Assembly: GCA_002937525.1 (NCBI GenBank)
Contig: PTKA01000092.1
Span: 1-6,253, forward strand
Source of the DNA: Alphaproteobacteria bacterium MarineAlpha10_Bin3
GTDB lineage: Bacteria > Pseudomonadota > Alphaproteobacteria > UBA8366 > GCA-2717185
DNA: 6,253 bases
Direction of reading: 5' to 3'
This document shows positions 1-6,253 of this stretch, one piece after another (within the stretch, counting starts at the first letter, position 1; each line of letters begins with the position of its first letter). The notes under the pieces are model-generated. The model worked only from the letters and a program-made list of their open reading frames with translations, did not search any database and was not told the DNA's origin. The position numbers and the translations under genes were made by a program.

Positions 1-725
1 AACTGGCCGCGGTCGGTCCCGGCGACCGGGTGCTGGACGTGGCGACCGGACTGGGCGAGCCGGCGGTGACGGCGGCCCGCAAGGTCGGCCCCGGCGGCCA
101 TGTCGAGGGCGTCGATCTCTCCGCTGGAATGCTCGACTTTGCGCGCGAACGGGTGCGCGAACTGGGGCTTGGCAATATCGTCTTTGGCGAGGGCGACGCC
201 GCCGCGCTGGACGTGCCGGCTAAATCCTTCGATAGCGTCCTGTGCCGCTGGGGCCTCATGTTCATGGGCGATGTCGCAGTCCCGTTGCGCGGGTTTCATG
301 CCGCGCTCAAGCCCGGCGGCCGGTTGGTCGCGGCGGTGTGGGGGCCGGCCGACAATGCGCCCGCACTGTCCTTGAGCGGCCGCGTGGTGCTGGCGCATCT
401 GGATATGCCGCCGCCCGACGAAGGGGCCGGGACGCCGTTCGGGCTGGCCGATGTGGATGACTTAATGGCCCGGGTGGAAGCCGCCGGTTTTAGCGATGTA
501 CGCGGCGAATGGGTGCCGATCCATTTCGTTTTCCAGTCCTGCGATGAATATGCGCGGATGCGCCGCGAACGTTCGGTGCCGTTGGCGGCGCGCATCGCCC
601 ATTTTCCGAGCAACCGCCGCGAAGCGGCATGGCGCGCCGTGGCGCGGGCGGCGCAAGCCTACGCCGATGCGGACGGCGTCGTGCGGATGGAGAACGGCGC
701 ATTTTGCGTGAGCGCCCGGCGCTAG
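1..725 (+). CDS. Class I SAM-dependent methyltransferase, UbiE-like (5' end missing)
   Basis: Partial gene: the frame is open from base 3 and ends at TAG 723-725, giving 240 visible residues. A GTG at 30 is only an internal valine codon, because the residues before it (LAAVGPGDR) already belong to the fold. Visible are SAM-binding motif I, LDVATGLGEPA (about residues 11-21), the acidic end of strand 2 in VDLSAGMLDFA (Asp about 38), GEGDAAAL (about 62-69), the SFDSVLCRWGLMFMGD stretch (about 75-90) and LKPGGRLVAAVWG (about 102-114). These are typical of Methyltransf_11/25 enzymes related to UbiE/Coq5. About 40 N-terminal residues are probably missing, judging from the usual length near 270-280. 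It should transfer a methyl group from SAM to a small molecule or lipid, in the cytoplasm. The substrate cannot be read from the sequence, and I would not call it UbiE itself. The next gene starts one base after the stop, so the two are likely one operon. Confidence 0.9.
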   Translation, partial: LAAVGPGDRVLDVATGLGEPAVTAARKVGPGGHVEGVDLSAGMLDFARERVRELGLGNIVFGEGDAAALDVPAKSFDSVLCRWGLMFMGDVAVPLRGFHAALKPGGRLVAAVWGPADNAPALSLSGRVVLAHLDMPPPDEGAGTPFGLADVDDLMARVEAAGFSDVRGEWVPIHFVFQSCDEYARMRRERSVPLAARIAHFPSNRREAAWRAVARAAQAYADADGVVRMENGAFCVSARR

Positions 726-726
726 C

Positions 727-2301
727 ATGTCCAGCGAGGCAGCGCATGTAGCCGACCGGATCGAACGCCACCTTGCGGCGAACGAAGTCGCGCCGGCACG
801 CGATCTGTTGAACCGGATCCTGCCGGAACTGGGCCGCGATATCGCCATCTTTCAGGATCCAGGCCAGGTATCGTTTCATGCCGGGTTTGCCTATGTCTGC
901 ATCAAGCTCGACCGGCTGGACCGCGCGCTGCACTATACCGGGCTGGGGCTGTTGGGCGACGCCCAGGACGCGGCCCTGCATGCGCTGCTGACGCCGGAAC
1001 AAAAACTGTCCTTCGCCCAGGAATTCATCCGCCGGGGCCACATTGTGGCGGCGATGGCGATTTTGCAACTGGCCCTGGCGACGCAACATTCCGATGCAAT
1101 GGCCCATATGCTGGGAATGCTGGAATATTTTGAAGCGAAACAGGCCCGCATCCGTGCCTCTGGCCGCCAGGGGCCGGGCGGACGGCGGCCTTTGCTGCTG
1201 AACGTGTCGGTCTGGGGCGCGGACTATGTCCGCGATTTTCTGTATTACGGGCTGCCAAGCCTGATGGCCGAGGGCAATATTCCGCGTTGCGCGCGCGACC
1301 GAAAAGTCATCTTGGACATCTACACAACCGCGGCGGACCGCAAATCGATTGAAACCAGCGCCGCCGGCATTGCCGCCGCCCAACACGCGGCCTTGCAGTT
1401 CAACATTATTCCCCAAGCCGTATTGCCGGAAGATTCCGCCAAGGCTTTCGTTAATTCGGACCGCTGGTGCTGTGGCGGCGCGCAATTATGTTCGGCGCTG
1501 CGCGCCTGGCATATCGGCGCCGATCTGAGCTTCATTACCGCGTCCGGCATTTACAGCAACCAATGCTTCAGCGCTGCTTCGGCGTTCGTCGATGACGGCT
1601 ACGCGGTGGTGATGGCCTGTACGACGCGCGCCCATGAAGCGGTGCGCCACGATGCGTTGCGCAATTTCGCCGCGATTTCGCCTGCCCGGATCGATGTGGA
1701 TGCTGCGTCTCTTGTCGCCTTTATCGCCCAGAATCTACACCCCCATTGCCGCAATCTGTTCTTGTGCGATCCGCCGCAATCGGCGCGCCAGGACCCGACC
1801 ACATTGTATTTCAAGACCCCGTCCGGTTATGCAAGCCGGACATTTCAGCCGGCGCCGGTGCTGATTTCCCATGACGCGCTATGCGGCGATTTCAGGTTCG
1901 ATTACATGACCACGGATGCCCGCTTCGTCGCTGAGCTGTTTCGCGGCCGCGATCCGGACGGCGCGATCAAGATCGCCCAAAACCCTGGCGATAGCGTCGT
2001 CGTCGCCGATCTTGAAGCCGGTTCCGGGGCCGGTATGAAGGAATATGACGCATTGCCGGTGACGCTGGAGGTCTGTGCGGCCTGTGTCCTGGGAACCGCG
2101 TTCCGCGAGAGCGACCTTGGGTTCTACACCTGGCTGCTGGCGCAGCGGTTCGCCGTCACGGTCGAAGCCAGCGCACTGCCCGGCGGCGCAATGGAGGAAC
2201 AGGCCGCCGTGGACCGGCTTCTTGAACTGGTGCGTCAGGGCAGTGCGCCGGTCATCGAAAAAATCCGTTTGTACGAGAATTCCACCCCACCGGAAGCCTA
2301 G
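727..2301 (+). CDS. Uncharacterised protein: helical N-terminus plus glycosyltransferase-like C-terminal domain
   Basis: The protein has 524 residues, from ATG 727 to TAG 2299-2301. Residues 1-140 look all-helical and rich in Ala and Leu, with TPR-like alternation (for example 50-140) but no clean TPR consensus. A basic, Gly-rich linker follows at 141-155. From 156 a strand (LLLNVSVWG) leads into [20 protein letters not shown] (about 167-186). I recall the pattern WG..Y...FL.Y.LPSL...GN.P from uncharacterised proteobacterial GT-A-like proteins. Later blocks include [13 protein letters not shown] (269-281), a possible [19 protein letters not shown] segment (380-398) and DSVVVADLE (422-430). 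No signal peptide or membrane segment is seen, so it is probably cytoplasmic. No clear DXD metal-binding motif stands where I would expect one, so activity is uncertain. The start lies one base after the methyltransferase stop and has no good Shine-Dalgarno sequence, suggesting translational coupling. That the gene is real is fairly certain from length and frame. The glycosyltransferase link is a tentative recollection. Confidence 0.8.
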   Translation: MSSEAAHVADRIERHLAANEVAPARDLLNRILPELGRDIAIFQDPGQVSFHAGFAYVCIKLDRLDRALHYTGLGLLGDAQDAALHALLTPEQKLSFAQEFIRRGHIVAAMAILQLALATQHSDAMAHMLGMLEYFEAKQARIRASGRQGPGGRRPLLLNVSVWGADYVRDFLYYGLPSLMAEGNIPRCARDRKVILDIYTTAADRKSIETSAAGIAAAQHAALQFNIIPQAVLPEDSAKAFVNSDRWCCGGAQLCSALRAWHIGADLSFITASGIYSNQCFSAASAFVDDGYAVVMACTTRAHEAVRHDALRNFAAISPARIDVDAASLVAFIAQNLHPHCRNLFLCDPPQSARQDPTTLYFKTPSGYASRTFQPAPVLISHDALCGDFRFDYMTTDARFVAELFRGRDPDGAIKIAQNPGDSVVVADLEAGSGAGMKEYDALPVTLEVCAACVLGTAFRESDLGFYTWLLAQRFAVTVEASALPGGAMEEQAAVDRLLELVRQGSAPVIEKIRLYENSTPPEA

Positions 2302-2365
2302 AATCACAACGGCTAGCCGACTATGCTGCGCCGCACTGAATTCAGGTAGAGCGAAGGAAATCGTC
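2302..2365 (+). promoter_or_regulatory. ilvD upstream region with two perfect palindromes and a weak promoter candidate
   Basis: This is the 64-base gap between the glycosyltransferase-like gene and ilvD. It contains two perfect 10-bp palindromes, CGGCTAGCCG at 2310-2319 and CTGAATTCAG at 2336-2345, with centres 26 bases apart. Between them TATGCT (2322-2327) matches the -10 consensus at 4 of 6 positions. With a 17-base spacer the matching -35 would be TAGAAT (2299-2304), only 3 of 6, so the promoter call is weak. If it were used, the first palindrome would lie in the spacer and the second just after the transcription start. No leader peptide, attenuator or rho-independent terminator is visible, so read-through from the upstream genes is also possible. 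Confidence 0.3.
2353..2358 (+). promoter_or_regulatory. Ribosome binding site of ilvD
   Basis: GAAGGA lies 7 bases before the ATG at 2366. It decides the start of ilvD, because the same frame stays open upstream into the preceding gene as far as about 2075. The protein beginning at 2366 ([12 protein letters not shown]) has the N-terminus expected for the family. Confidence 0.85.
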
Positions 2366-4081
2366 ATGGCCATTGATAAATCGAAACTGCCCAGCCGCTA
2401 TGTTTCGGTCGGACCGGAAAGCGCGCCGCACCGCTCGTATTATTACGCCATGGGGATGACCGAAGAAGAAATCGCCCAGCCCTTCATCGGCGTCGCGACC
2501 TGCTGGAACGAGGCGGCGCCGTGCAATATTTCGCTCTCGCGGCAGGCCCAGGCGGTTAAGATCGGCGTCAAGGCGGCCAAGGGTACGCCGCGCGAATTTA
2601 CCACCATCACCGTCACCGACGGCATCGCCATGGGGCATGCCGGGATGAAAAGTTCGCTCGCCAGCCGCGACCTGATCACCGATTCGGTGGAACTGACCAT
2701 GCGCGGCCATTGCTATGACGGCCTGGTCACGCTGGCCGGCTGCGACAAAACGCTGCCCGGCATGATGATGGCCATGGTGCGGCTCAACGTGCCGGCGGTC
2801 TTCATGTATGGCGGGTCGATCCTGCCGGGCCGCTATAAAGGCCGCGATTTGACCGTACAGGACGTGTTCGAGGCGGTCGGCCAGCACAGCGCCGGCGCCA
2901 TTGACGATGCCGAATTGCACGCCATCGAATGTGTCGCTTGTCCGTCGGCGGGATCGTGCGGCGGCCAGTTCACCGCCAACACCATGGCTTGCGTGTCCGA
3001 AGTGATGGGGCTGGCGCTGCCCGGCTCGGCCGGCGCACCGGCACCCTATGAATCTCGCGACGCCTATGCCGAAGCATCTGGCCGGGCGGTGATGAACCTG
3101 CTGGAGAAAAATATCCGGCCGCGCGATATCGTGACCAAGGCGGCCTTGATCAATGCCGCGCGCATTGTTGCTGCGTCCGGCGGATCGACCAATGCCGCGT
3201 TGCATTTGCCGGCCATCGCCCATGAATGTGGCATCGATTTCGATCTGTTCGATGTCGCCGATATCTTCCGCGACACCCCCTATATCGCCGATCTGAAGCC
3301 GGGCGGCCGTTATGTGGCGATGGATATGTACAAGATCGGTGGGGTGCCGGTACTGATGCGCGCCTTGCTCGATGGCGGTTACCTGGACGGCGATTGCATG
3401 ACCGTCACCGGCAAGACGCTGGGCGAGAATCTGGAAGGCGTGACAGTGCCGGGCGATCAGGACGTGATCTATTCGACCGCCAAGCCAATTACGCCGACCG
3501 GCGGCGTCGTCGGGCTGAAGGGCAACCTTGCGCCCGAAGGGGCGATCGTGAAGGTGGCGGGCATGGAAAAACAGCAATTCACCGGCCCGGCGCTGATCTT
3601 CGATTGCGAGGAAGACGCCTTCGCGGCGGTCAAGAACCGCGAATATTCCGAAGGCGATGTCTTTGTCATCCGCTATGAAGGTCCCAAGGGCGGCCCCGGC
3701 ATGCGCGAGATGCTGTCGACCACGGCGGCGCTGTATGGCCAGGGGGTTGGCGACACGGTGGCGCTGATCACCGATGGCCGGTTTTCTGGCGCGACGCGGG
3801 GTTTCTGCATCGGCCATGTCGGTCCGGAAGCCGCCGAAGGCGGGCCGATTGCCCTGCTGGAAAACGGCGATATCATCAGCATCGACGCCGAAGCGGGAAC
3901 CATCGACGTGGCGCTGAGCGACGACGAGTTGGCCGAACGGCGCAAGAAATGGACGCCGCGCCAGCACGACTACCAATCCGGCGCGCTGTGGAAATACGCC
4001 CAGACCGTTGGCCCGGCGTTCAAGGGTGCCGTGACCCATCCCGGCGCCAGGGCCGAAACCCACATCTACGCGGATATTTGA
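2366..4081 (+). CDS. ilvD: Dihydroxy-acid dehydratase, [2Fe-2S] type
   Basis: IlvD (571 residues) dehydrates 2,3-dihydroxy-isovalerate and 2,3-dihydroxy-3-methylvalerate to the 2-keto acids in valine, leucine and isoleucine synthesis. It is cytoplasmic and needs an Fe-S cluster and Mg2+. Visible motifs are [10 protein letters not shown] (cluster cysteine C53), [19 protein letters not shown] (85 onward; D85 likely Mg ligand), [14 protein letters not shown] (C126, D127 and K128, the lysine that is carbamylated in homologues), [18 protein letters not shown] (C198) and [13 protein letters not shown] with the presumed catalytic Ser474. The three cysteines, the CDKTLPG and MYGGSILPG wording and the length (about 570 rather than about 615) point to the plant/cyanobacterial [2Fe-2S] class, not the oxygen-labile E. 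coli [4Fe-4S] type. Sugar-acid dehydratases of the IlvD/Edd family are less likely given the near-canonical IlvD blocks. No other ilv or leu gene is visible nearby. The stop is TGA 4079-4081. Confidence 0.97.
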   Translation: MAIDKSKLPSRYVSVGPESAPHRSYYYAMGMTEEEIAQPFIGVATCWNEAAPCNISLSRQAQAVKIGVKAAKGTPREFTTITVTDGIAMGHAGMKSSLASRDLITDSVELTMRGHCYDGLVTLAGCDKTLPGMMMAMVRLNVPAVFMYGGSILPGRYKGRDLTVQDVFEAVGQHSAGAIDDAELHAIECVACPSAGSCGGQFTANTMACVSEVMGLALPGSAGAPAPYESRDAYAEASGRAVMNLLEKNIRPRDIVTKAALINAARIVAASGGSTNAALHLPAIAHECGIDFDLFDVADIFRDTPYIADLKPGGRYVAMDMYKIGGVPVLMRALLDGGYLDGDCMTVTGKTLGENLEGVTVPGDQDVIYSTAKPITPTGGVVGLKGNLAPEGAIVKVAGMEKQQFTGPALIFDCEEDAFAAVKNREYSEGDVFVIRYEGPKGGPGMREMLSTTAALYGQGVGDTVALITDGRFSGATRGFCIGHVGPEAAEGGPIALLENGDIISIDAEAGTIDVALSDDELAERRKKWTPRQHDYQSGALWKYAQTVGPAFKGAVTHPGARAETHIYADI

Positions 4082-4097
4082 TCGCCATTCTTTGGTT

Positions 4098-4877
4098 TCA
4101 GGCGGCGTCGGCGAGTTCGCACCAGACCGGGGTGTGGTCGGAGGCTTTTTCCTTGCCCCGCGGCGCGCGGTCGATTTCGCAGGCGACCAGCCGGTCGGCG
4201 GCCTGCGGCGAGAGCAGCAGATGGTCGATGCGCACGCCTTCGTCGCGTGACCATCGGCCGCGCTGATAGTCCCAGAAACTGTAGGCGCCGATTTCGCGGT
4301 GCAAGGCGCGCCATGCCTCGGTGACGCCGAAATTCAGGATGGTCCGGAACCGGGCCCGGGATTCGGGCCGGCACAGCGCGTCGTCGGCCCAGCCTTGCGG
4401 GTCGTACACGTCGTCGTCGCTGGGCACGACATTGTAGTCGCCGCCCAGGACGAAGGGCTGTTCGGCTGGCAACAGCGTGTCGCGGACATGGGCGATAAGC
4501 CGGTCCATCCAGGCCAGTTTGTAGGGGAATTTGTCCGAATCGGTCGGGTTGCCGTTCGGCAGATAGATCGAGGCGACCCGTATGCCGGCTATCGTGGCTT
4601 CGATATAGCGCGCCTGCTCGTCGCCTCGGTCACCCGGCAGGCCGCACATGACATCTTCAATCGGCGCGCGCGACAGGATAGCCACGCCGTTGTAGCTCTT
4701 CTGGCCATGGGTTTCGATGTTGTAGCCAAGAGCGTCGATTTCGAGCCTGGGAAATTCCGCCGAAACCGTCTTGGTTTCCTGCAGCAGAACGATATCGGGC
4801 CGGGAATCTTCAAGCCATTCGAGCAACCGGGGCAGGCGCGCCTTGACTGAATTGACGTTGAACGTGGCGATTTTCAC
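4098..4877 (-). CDS. xth: Exodeoxyribonuclease III / AP endonuclease
   Basis: The protein has 259 residues and belongs to the endonuclease/exonuclease/phosphatase fold, ExoIII branch. It nicks DNA 5' to abasic sites and removes 3'-blocking groups in base-excision repair, with Mg2+. All expected active-site residues are present: N7 (FNVNS), E34 (LLQETK), Y105 (SIYLPNGN), D147 and N149 (GGDYNV), D218 (RIDHLLLS), and D247 with H248 (SDHTPVWC). Length is close to the E. coli enzyme (268). The start is GTG (complement of CAC 4875-4877). It is fixed by the conserved MKIATFNVNS N-terminus, since no ATG fits. It begins 6 bases after the erpA stop and lacks a recognisable Shine-Dalgarno sequence, so translation probably depends on ribosomes finishing erpA. 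The gene converges on ilvD, with 16 bases between the two stops. Confidence 0.96.
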   Translation of the reverse strand: MKIATFNVNSVKARLPRLLEWLEDSRPDIVLLQETKTVSAEFPRLEIDALGYNIETHGQKSYNGVAILSRAPIEDVMCGLPGDRGDEQARYIEATIAGIRVASIYLPNGNPTDSDKFPYKLAWMDRLIAHVRDTLLPAEQPFVLGGDYNVVPSDDDVYDPQGWADDALCRPESRARFRTILNFGVTEAWRALHREIGAYSFWDYQRGRWSRDEGVRIDHLLLSPQAADRLVACEIDRAPRGKEKASDHTPVWCELADAA

Positions 4878-4883
4878 GCGGCG

Positions 4884-5249
4884 TCAGGTGGAAAACGATG
4901 TGCCGCAACCGCAGGACGTGACCGCGTTGGGGTTCTTGATCTGGAACGCCGCGCCGATCATGTCGTTCACGAAATCGATTTCCGCGCCGCTCAGGAAACC
5001 CATCGAAACGGTATCGACGACGACCTTGACGGCATCGTCGCCGAACACGAAATCGTCCTTGGCAATTGTGGATTCGAAATCGAAGCCGTACTGATAGCCG
5101 GCGCAGCCGCCGCCCGACACCTTGACCCGCAGCATCGCATCCGGCTTGTCTTCCTGGGCGAAAATCTGCAACAGACGCGTCCGGGCGGCGTCGGAAATCG
5201 TGAAGCTGGCTTCCGCCTTGGAAGTTTCGGTGGCAAACGGATCGGACAT
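4884..5249 (-). CDS. erpA: Iron-sulfur cluster insertion protein, A-type carrier (ErpA/IscA family)
   Basis: The protein has 121 residues and belongs to the HesB/IscA/ErpA family. A-type carriers receive Fe-S clusters from the assembly scaffold and pass them to apo-enzymes in the cytoplasm. The three cluster-binding cysteines are present: C49 in VSGGGCAGYQYGF, and C113 and C115 in the C-terminal TSCGCGTSF. The block FLSGAEIDFVNDMIGAAF (85-102) is also typical, and the wording fits alphaproteobacterial ErpA better than IscA or SufA. About 14 N-terminal residues form a poorly conserved tail. The start at 5249 (ATG) is chosen because GGAGA sits 5 bases upstream and the family's usual length results. 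The frame stays open upstream through dgt, but that extension has no similarity to the family. It is the first gene of a unit with xth and is divergent from dgt. A promoter and a possible operator lie just upstream. Confidence 0.95.
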   Translation of the reverse strand: MSDPFATETSKAEASFTISDAARTRLLQIFAQEDKPDAMLRVKVSGGGCAGYQYGFDFESTIAKDDFVFGDDAVKVVVDTVSMGFLSGAEIDFVNDMIGAAFQIKNPNAVTSCGCGTSFST

Positions 5250-5254
5250 GCTTT

Positions 5255-5259
5255 TCTCC
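5255..5259 (-). promoter_or_regulatory. Ribosome binding site of erpA
   Basis: On the - strand GGAGA precedes the ATG of erpA by 5 bases. It settles the start at 5249 against longer in-frame alternatives reaching into dgt. Confidence 0.8.
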
Positions 5260-5273
5260 AGTGGGACAAGCGC

Positions 5274-5303
5274 ACTATACCACAGCCTATGTAAGGCGCT
5301 AAA
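5274..5303 (-). promoter_or_regulatory. Candidate sigma70-type promoter of the erpA-xth unit
   Basis: On the - strand, TATAGT (5274-5279) matches the -10 consensus at 5 of 6 positions. Upstream, TTTAGC (5298-5303) is a weak -35 (3 of 6) after an 18-base spacer. Transcription would start near 5267, giving a leader of about 17 bases that contains the GGAGA ribosome binding site. The -10 element is convincing, the -35 is not. No equally good promoter is seen for dgt on the other strand, although the stretch 5300-5327 is AT-rich. Confidence 0.5.
5280..5296. promoter_or_regulatory. Dyad matching the IscR type-2 core pattern
   Basis: The 17 bases fit the core CCnYAn7TRnGG exactly: CC, A, C, A, then seven bases, then T, A, A, GG. 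The flank on the -10 side is TATA, as the E. coli type-2 consensus (AT-rich flanks) would have it. The other flank, CGCT, does not fit. The site fills the spacer of the candidate erpA promoter, where a bound repressor would block polymerase. In E. coli erpA is known to be repressed by IscR, which makes the idea reasonable. No regulator gene is in this window, and alphaproteobacterial Fe-S regulators can use other motifs. Confidence 0.3.
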
Positions 5304-5331
5304 GAGGCATTTCAATTGGATAAAACTCGAC

Positions 5332-5340
5332 GAGGACAGG
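5332..5340 (+). promoter_or_regulatory. Ribosome binding site region of dgt
   Basis: GAGG (5332-5335) and a second AGG (5338-5340) lie 10 and 5 bases before the GTG at 5346. They favour that start over TTG 5316 and ATG 5376, neither of which has a comparable site at the right distance. Confidence 0.55.
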
Positions 5341-5345
5341 ATTCC

Positions 5346-6253
5346 GTGAACGCCGCGCTTGTCCGTTATGCAACCATGGCGGCGCAAAGCCGGGGCCGCC
5401 TGCACGCGGAACCTGAAAGCCGCCGCCGCACGCCGTTCCAGCGCGACCGCGACCGGATCATCCATTCGGCCGCCTTCCGCCGCCTCAAGCACAAGACCCA
5501 GGTCTTCATTGCCCCGCAAGGCGATCATTACCGCACCCGGCTGACCCACAGCCTGGAAGTCGCCCAGATCGCACGGGCGCTGAGCCGGGCGCTCGGTCTC
5601 GACGAAGATCTGTGCGAGGCGCTGGCGCTGGCGCACGATATCGGCCACCCGCCCTTTGGTCATGCCGGCGAAGAGGCGCTGGATCTGGCGATGGGTGCGC
5701 TTGGCCGCTTCGATCATAACGAACAGACCTTGCGGACCCTGACCATGCTGGAGAACCGCTACGCCGCCTTCGATGGGCTCAACCTGTGTTGGGAAACATT
5801 GGAAGGGCTAATCAAGCATAACGGCCCGGTTGCCGACCCGTTGCCGACCATCGCCGCGCTGGATCGCGCATTCGATCTGGAACTGGGCAAATTTGCCGGG
5901 CCGGAGGCGCAAATCGCCGCCATCGCCGATGACATCGCCTATAACAACCACGATCTGGATGACGGGCTGCGCGCCGGGGTTTTCAGCACCCACGACCTGG
6001 ACGCGGTTCCGCATGTCGCCGCGGTCCTGGATGCGGTGCGGCTAAGCTATCCCGATGCCGCCGAATCCCGCCTTGTGCATGAAATGGTGCGCCGGCTGAT
6101 CGGTGAGATGGTGGAAGACGCGATTGGCGAAACCGAGGCCCGCGCCGCCCGGGCCGGTCCGGCCAGTGCGGCGGATATTCGCGGGCTCGGTCATCCGCTT
6201 GTTGCGTTCTCTCAAGCGATGCGCGAAAACGAGCGCACGCTGAAGGCGTTCCT
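5346..6253 (+). CDS. dgt: Deoxyguanosinetriphosphate triphosphohydrolase-like protein (3' end missing)
   Basis: This is an HD-superfamily dNTPase that splits dGTP or other dNTPs into deoxynucleoside and triphosphate, controlling nucleotide pools in the cytoplasm. The frame is open without interruption from GTG 5346 to the right edge, giving 302 visible residues. The family is usually near 380-400 in this class, so roughly 80-100 are missing. Diagnostic blocks are [20 protein letters not shown] (28-47), [13 protein letters not shown] (65-77, metal ligand H68), [16 protein letters not shown] (94-109, with the H97-D98 pair) and [18 protein letters not shown] (194-211, final Asp ligand at 195/196). 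The start is inferred from the LVRYA...SRGR N-terminus, which resembles alphaproteobacterial Dgt, and from GAGG/AGG upstream. TTG 5316 and ATG 5376 are alternatives. Divergent from erpA, with 96 bases between the starts. I recall argS following dgt in many alphaproteobacteria, but that lies beyond the window. Confidence 0.94.
   Translation, partial: MNAALVRYATMAAQSRGRLHAEPESRRRTPFQRDRDRIIHSAAFRRLKHKTQVFIAPQGDHYRTRLTHSLEVAQIARALSRALGLDEDLCEALALAHDIGHPPFGHAGEEALDLAMGALGRFDHNEQTLRTLTMLENRYAAFDGLNLCWETLEGLIKHNGPVADPLPTIAALDRAFDLELGKFAGPEAQIAAIADDIAYNNHDLDDGLRAGVFSTHDLDAVPHVAAVLDAVRLSYPDAAESRLVHEMVRRLIGEMVEDAIGETEARAARAGPASAADIRGLGHPLVAFSQAMRENERTLKAF

Noticed and set aside
490..1485. Open frame of 331 codons on the - strand across the methyltransferase and the glycosyltransferase-like gene
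   Set aside because: It crosses the boundary between two good + strand genes, its composition is low-complexity Arg/Gln/Ala, and it has no recognisable motif.
2075..2365. Upstream extension of the ilvD frame
   Set aside because: It overlaps the end of the preceding gene in another frame. GAAGGA before ATG 2366 and the conserved N-terminus settle the start.
2342..4063. Open frame of 573 codons on the - strand opposite ilvD
   Set aside because: It mirrors a highly conserved ilvD almost exactly and its translation is rich in Arg, His, Gly and Ala with no family-like motif. This is the usual antisense shadow in GC-rich coding DNA.
4055..4099. GAAACC/GGTTTC inverted repeat as a bidirectional terminator
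   Set aside because: The stem is only 6 bp with a 33-base loop and no T-run follows it, so it does not look like an intrinsic terminator.
4299..4850. Open frame of 183 codons on the + strand opposite xth
   Set aside because: It lies wholly antisense to an ExoIII gene with every active-site residue, and the translated protein shows no known motif.
5288..5293. TATGTA as a -10 element for dgt
   Set aside because: It matches only 3 of 6 consensus bases and has no acceptable -35 at 16-18 bases. I therefore name no dgt promoter.
5269..5300. AGCGC/GCGCT inverted repeat around the erpA -10 region as an operator
   Set aside because: The arms are 5 bp, GC-rich and 22 bases apart, which is expected by chance in such DNA. 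The inner dyad at 5280-5296 is the more specific pattern.
5250..5717. Upstream extension of the erpA frame to 277 codons
   Set aside because: The added 156 residues are antisense to dgt and unlike the ErpA family. A good ribosome binding site marks the ATG at 5249.

Overview
The window is GC-rich (roughly 60-65% by eye) and reads as chromosomal DNA of an alphaproteobacterium, possibly of the Rhodospirillales. Protein style supports this: a short dGTPase whose start resembles alphaproteobacterial Dgt, and an ErpA with alphaproteobacterial features. So does the arrangement xth-erpA facing away from dgt, which I recall as common in that class. No database search was possible, so the taxonomic call is an inference. 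I see no insertion sequence, integrase, CRISPR array, tRNA or rRNA.

Left part, + strand (1-2301): the 3' part of a class I SAM-dependent methyltransferase gene, open at the left edge, is followed after a single base by a 524-residue protein of unknown function. That protein has a helical N-terminal part and a C-terminal domain that looks like a glycosyltransferase-type (GT-A-like) domain. The pair is probably co-transcribed. This is the least ordinary part of the window.

Middle (2302-4081): a 64-base gap holding two perfect 10-bp palindromes and a strong ribosome binding site leads into ilvD, dihydroxy-acid dehydratase of branched-chain amino acid synthesis. Its cysteine motifs are of the plant/cyanobacterial [2Fe-2S] kind. 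Only 16 bases separate its stop from the end of the convergent xth gene.

Right part (4098-6253): on the - strand, erpA (A-type Fe-S carrier) and xth (exonuclease III) form a two-gene unit with a 6-base gap. A 96-base divergent region separates erpA from dgt (dNTP triphosphohydrolase, HD superfamily), which runs off the right edge. This region contains a plausible erpA promoter whose spacer is filled by a dyad matching the IscR type-2 core pattern.

Taken together: branched-chain amino acid synthesis with an Fe-S enzyme, Fe-S cluster delivery, DNA base-excision repair and nucleotide-pool control, plus an uncharacterised methyltransferase/glycosyltransferase-like pair. I found no convincing new multi-gene system. 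The best leads are the uncharacterised 524-residue protein and the possible iron-sulfur-responsive operator upstream of erpA.
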